Source: Flavisphingomonas formosensis
Lineage (GTDB): Bacteria > Pseudomonadota > Alphaproteobacteria > Sphingomonadales > Sphingomonadaceae
Assembly (NCBI RefSeq): GCF_009755815.1
Contig: NZ_WRPK01000005.1
Location: forward strand, 310,001-374,000
Direction: 5' to 3'
DNA length: 64,000 bases
Shown here: positions 62,490 through 64,000 of the stretch, piece by piece
Position numbering within the stretch: position 1 is the first letter of the stretch
How the letters are laid out: the number at the start of each line of letters is the position of its first letter
Program-made: the position numbers and the translations under genes
The notes under the pieces: model-generated
The model's input: the letters and a program-made list of their open reading frames with translations, nothing else
The model's database searches: none
What the model was told of the DNA's origin: nothing

Positions 62490-64000
62490 TTACCGGGGAA
62501 GCGTCTGCGCGATCGCATCATCCCGTGCGAACCAGCCCGGGGGAGCCACGCGAAGCATCGGCCAGATCTCATCCAGCGTCGCCGCGTCGTAAAGGCGCCC
62601 GTCGCGCATCACCGCGGCGACCGCGCGGGCGTTGCGCACATCGATCAGCGGATCGGCGGTCAGGATCACCAGGTCGGCGCGCTTGCCGGGTTCGACGCTG
62701 CCCAGATCGGACTTGCGTCCGATCGTTTCGGCCGAACCGATGGTCGCGGCGTGGAGCACGGCCATCGGCGCCATGCCGCCCTTGGCATGCGCCTCCATCT
62801 CATAATGGAAACCGATGCCGGGGGTCTCGCCATGGCTGCCGATGCCGACCAGGCCTCCGCTTGCCTGTAAAGCCGCGGCATCGGCGGCGATGGCGGGAAA
62901 GCGATATTCGCCGATCACCCGCCATTCGCGGGACAGGAGCAACTGGTCGGCGAAGCGGCGTGGCCAGAAATGAAGGATCTTGCCATCGTCATGGGGATCG
63001 TCGGAGGAGATCGACCAATCCTGGCCCGGCGGCCCGCCATTGGTGATTTCCAGCGTCGTCGTATAGCTGGTTCGCGCGAAACGCAGCAGCTCCAGCACGT
63101 CTTTCTGCAAGGGGGCGGCGACGAGCGCATGCTCGTTGCCCGCGAAGCCGTCGAGGATCTGCGTGAGGTCCAGCTTCATCGAGAGCGCGCCCTCCGTGGT
63201 CGGCTGCATGCCCAGCCGGGCACATGCCTCCGCCACCCATTGCCGGACCTTGCGGCTGCCGGTGCGATATTCCTTGATGTTGCGCAGCCCATAATCGTCG
63301 CGATAGCGCCCGATCACCGCCATCGCTTCGTCGAGGGAGGTGAAACGCTGCATCGAGAAGAGCGCGACCCCGGTCTGCCGGATGCGCGGCCCCACCATCA
63401 GCCCGGCATCGAGCATGTCCTGATAGGCCAGCATGTCGATCGTGAGCGTCGAAGGATCGAAGCTGGTGGTGACGCCATAAGCGAGGCGCGCGCCGATGCC
63501 CCAATCGTCGAGGCCGAGCACGTCGCGCCGGATCGTCGAGACATGGTCGTGCGTGTCGATGAAGCCGGGCAGGATGGTCTTGCCGGTCATGTCGCGGACC
63601 GGCGTGCCGGGCGGTACCGGAAAGCTGCCCGCCGGCCCGACCTTCGCGAAGCGGCCGTCTTCGATCAGAATATCGGCCCGATCGATCACGCGATCGCCGC
63701 CGGCCATCGTCAGCAGCCTGCCGCCACTAAGCAGCAGGCGACCCGGCGCGACGGCCGCGCGCGGCAGCTCGATCGGCGCGACATAGCGCGTCTCGTCCGT
63801 TTCCGCATCCGCAACCCAGCTCGGCGCGCCGGCCGGCGCGAGCGAGATGCTGGCGAGCGGCCTGGCATGAAAGGTCGATCCGCTCGACCAGCCGATCGTC
63901 CGGCCATCCGCCGACCATTCGAAATAGTCGGCGCCGCCCTGGGTGATCCGGCGGTGCGGCAGATGCGGATCGGAGAGATCGATTGTCGTCCCTGCTGCTG
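62490..64000 (-). CDS. Amidohydrolase with N-terminal TolB-like propeller, 5' end missing
   Basis: The frame is open to the window end, giving about 502 residues of a longer gene. The amidohydrolase part has TILPGFIDTHDHVSTIRRDVL with the metal HxH motif, GIGSHGETPGIGFHYEMEAH, and a late LGSVEPGKRADLVILTADPLIDVRNARAV. Upstream of this domain the frame reads GGADYFEWSADGRTIGW, a WD40/PD40-like propeller repeat. Such propeller-amidohydrolase proteins are exported, often as peptidase-like or unknown hydrolases. The internal ATG at 63707 is probably not the start, because the coding pattern continues upstream without break. Confidence 0.87.
   Translation of the reverse strand, partial: AAGTTIDLSDPHLPHRRITQGGADYFEWSADGRTIGWSSGSTFHARPLASISLAPAGAPSWVADAETDETRYVAPIELPRAAVAPGRLLLSGGRLLTMAGGDRVIDRADILIEDGRFAKVGPAGSFPVPPGTPVRDMTGKTILPGFIDTHDHVSTIRRDVLGLDDWGIGARLAYGVTTSFDPSTLTIDMLAYQDMLDAGLMVGPRIRQTGVALFSMQRFTSLDEAMAVIGRYRDDYGLRNIKEYRTGSRKVRQWVAEACARLGMQPTTEGALSMKLDLTQILDGFAGNEHALVAAPLQKDVLELLRFARTSYTTTLEITNGGPPGQDWSISSDDPHDDGKILHFWPRRFADQLLLSREWRVIGEYRFPAIAADAAALQASGGLVGIGSHGETPGIGFHYEMEAHAKGGMAPMAVLHAATIGSAETIGRKSDLGSVEPGKRADLVILTADPLIDVRNARAVAAVMRDGRLYDAATLDEIWPMLRVAPPGWFARDDAIAQTLPR

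Noticed and set aside
63707-63707. ATG 63707 as start of the amidohydrolase
   Set aside because: The same frame continues upstream with a propeller-like coding pattern to the window end, and no ribosome site precedes this ATG.

Overview
The window is GC-rich and densely coded on both strands, with many ATGA or GTGA gene overlaps. The gene types (several TonB-dependent receptors, a DcaP-like porin, DUF3422, paired DUF1800/DUF1501 genes, a GMC flavoprotein with cytochrome c partner, and a PQQ-alcohol oxidation locus) point to an aerobic alphaproteobacterium, most likely a sphingomonad. This assignment is an inference from gene content. No rRNA, tRNA, CRISPR array, insertion sequence or phage gene was seen.

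Layout. 1-8172: catabolic operon with a TonB receptor (5' end missing), MFS carrier, aldehyde dehydrogenase, secreted FAD oxidoreductase, SnoaL-like protein, diheme cytochrome c and GMC alcohol dehydrogenase. 8214-8776: ParDE-like toxin-antitoxin pair. 8918-13366: EF-hand protein, ECF sigma factor, small membrane protein (probable anti-sigma), periplasmic metal-sensor-like protein, DUF1800 and DUF1501. 13448-34032: a nearly complete PQQ-dependent alcohol oxidation locus. It holds a TonB receptor with an acidic loop, acetyl-CoA synthetase, porin, beta-propeller protein, PedF-like cytochrome c, periplasmic binding protein, a quinoprotein alcohol dehydrogenase with the lanthanide-type Asp pair, a LuxR-type response regulator, a NahK/ErcS'-like hybrid kinase with its NosP/FIST partner, DUF779, aldehyde dehydrogenase, pseudoazurin, an EthD-like protein and pqqABCDE. 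34047-37098: DUF3422, a ferritin-like/VIT1 fusion transporter and an NTF2-like protein. 37182-48749: TonB receptor, AtuA-like protein, P1 peptidase-amidase-GPH transporter operon, sulfatase and aminotransferase. 48880-55945: LysR regulator divergent from a DUF1338 (HglS-like), D-2-hydroxyglutarate dehydrogenase, AstC/AruC, AstA, AstD operon. 56079-61184: a divergent two-component pair and two further regulators. 61529-64000: alpha/beta hydrolase and an amidohydrolase carrying a beta-propeller N-terminus, cut by the window end.

How it works together. In the central locus the porin would admit small alcohols or acids. The PQQ enzyme would oxidise alcohol in the periplasm and pass electrons to the PedF-like cytochrome and perhaps pseudoazurin. 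The aldehyde dehydrogenase would make the acid and acetyl-CoA synthetase would activate it. The pqq genes supply the cofactor. A 20-bp dyad with consensus GGNCCWARGTACMATGGNCC lies 40-86 nt upstream of five gene starts in this locus (porin, beta-propeller, pedF-like, PQQ dehydrogenase, pqqA). It is a good candidate operator for the response regulator encoded in the same locus. The most interesting system here is this predicted lanthanide-type PQQ regulon, with its shared box, a candidate metal receptor and a NosP/NahK-type signalling pair.
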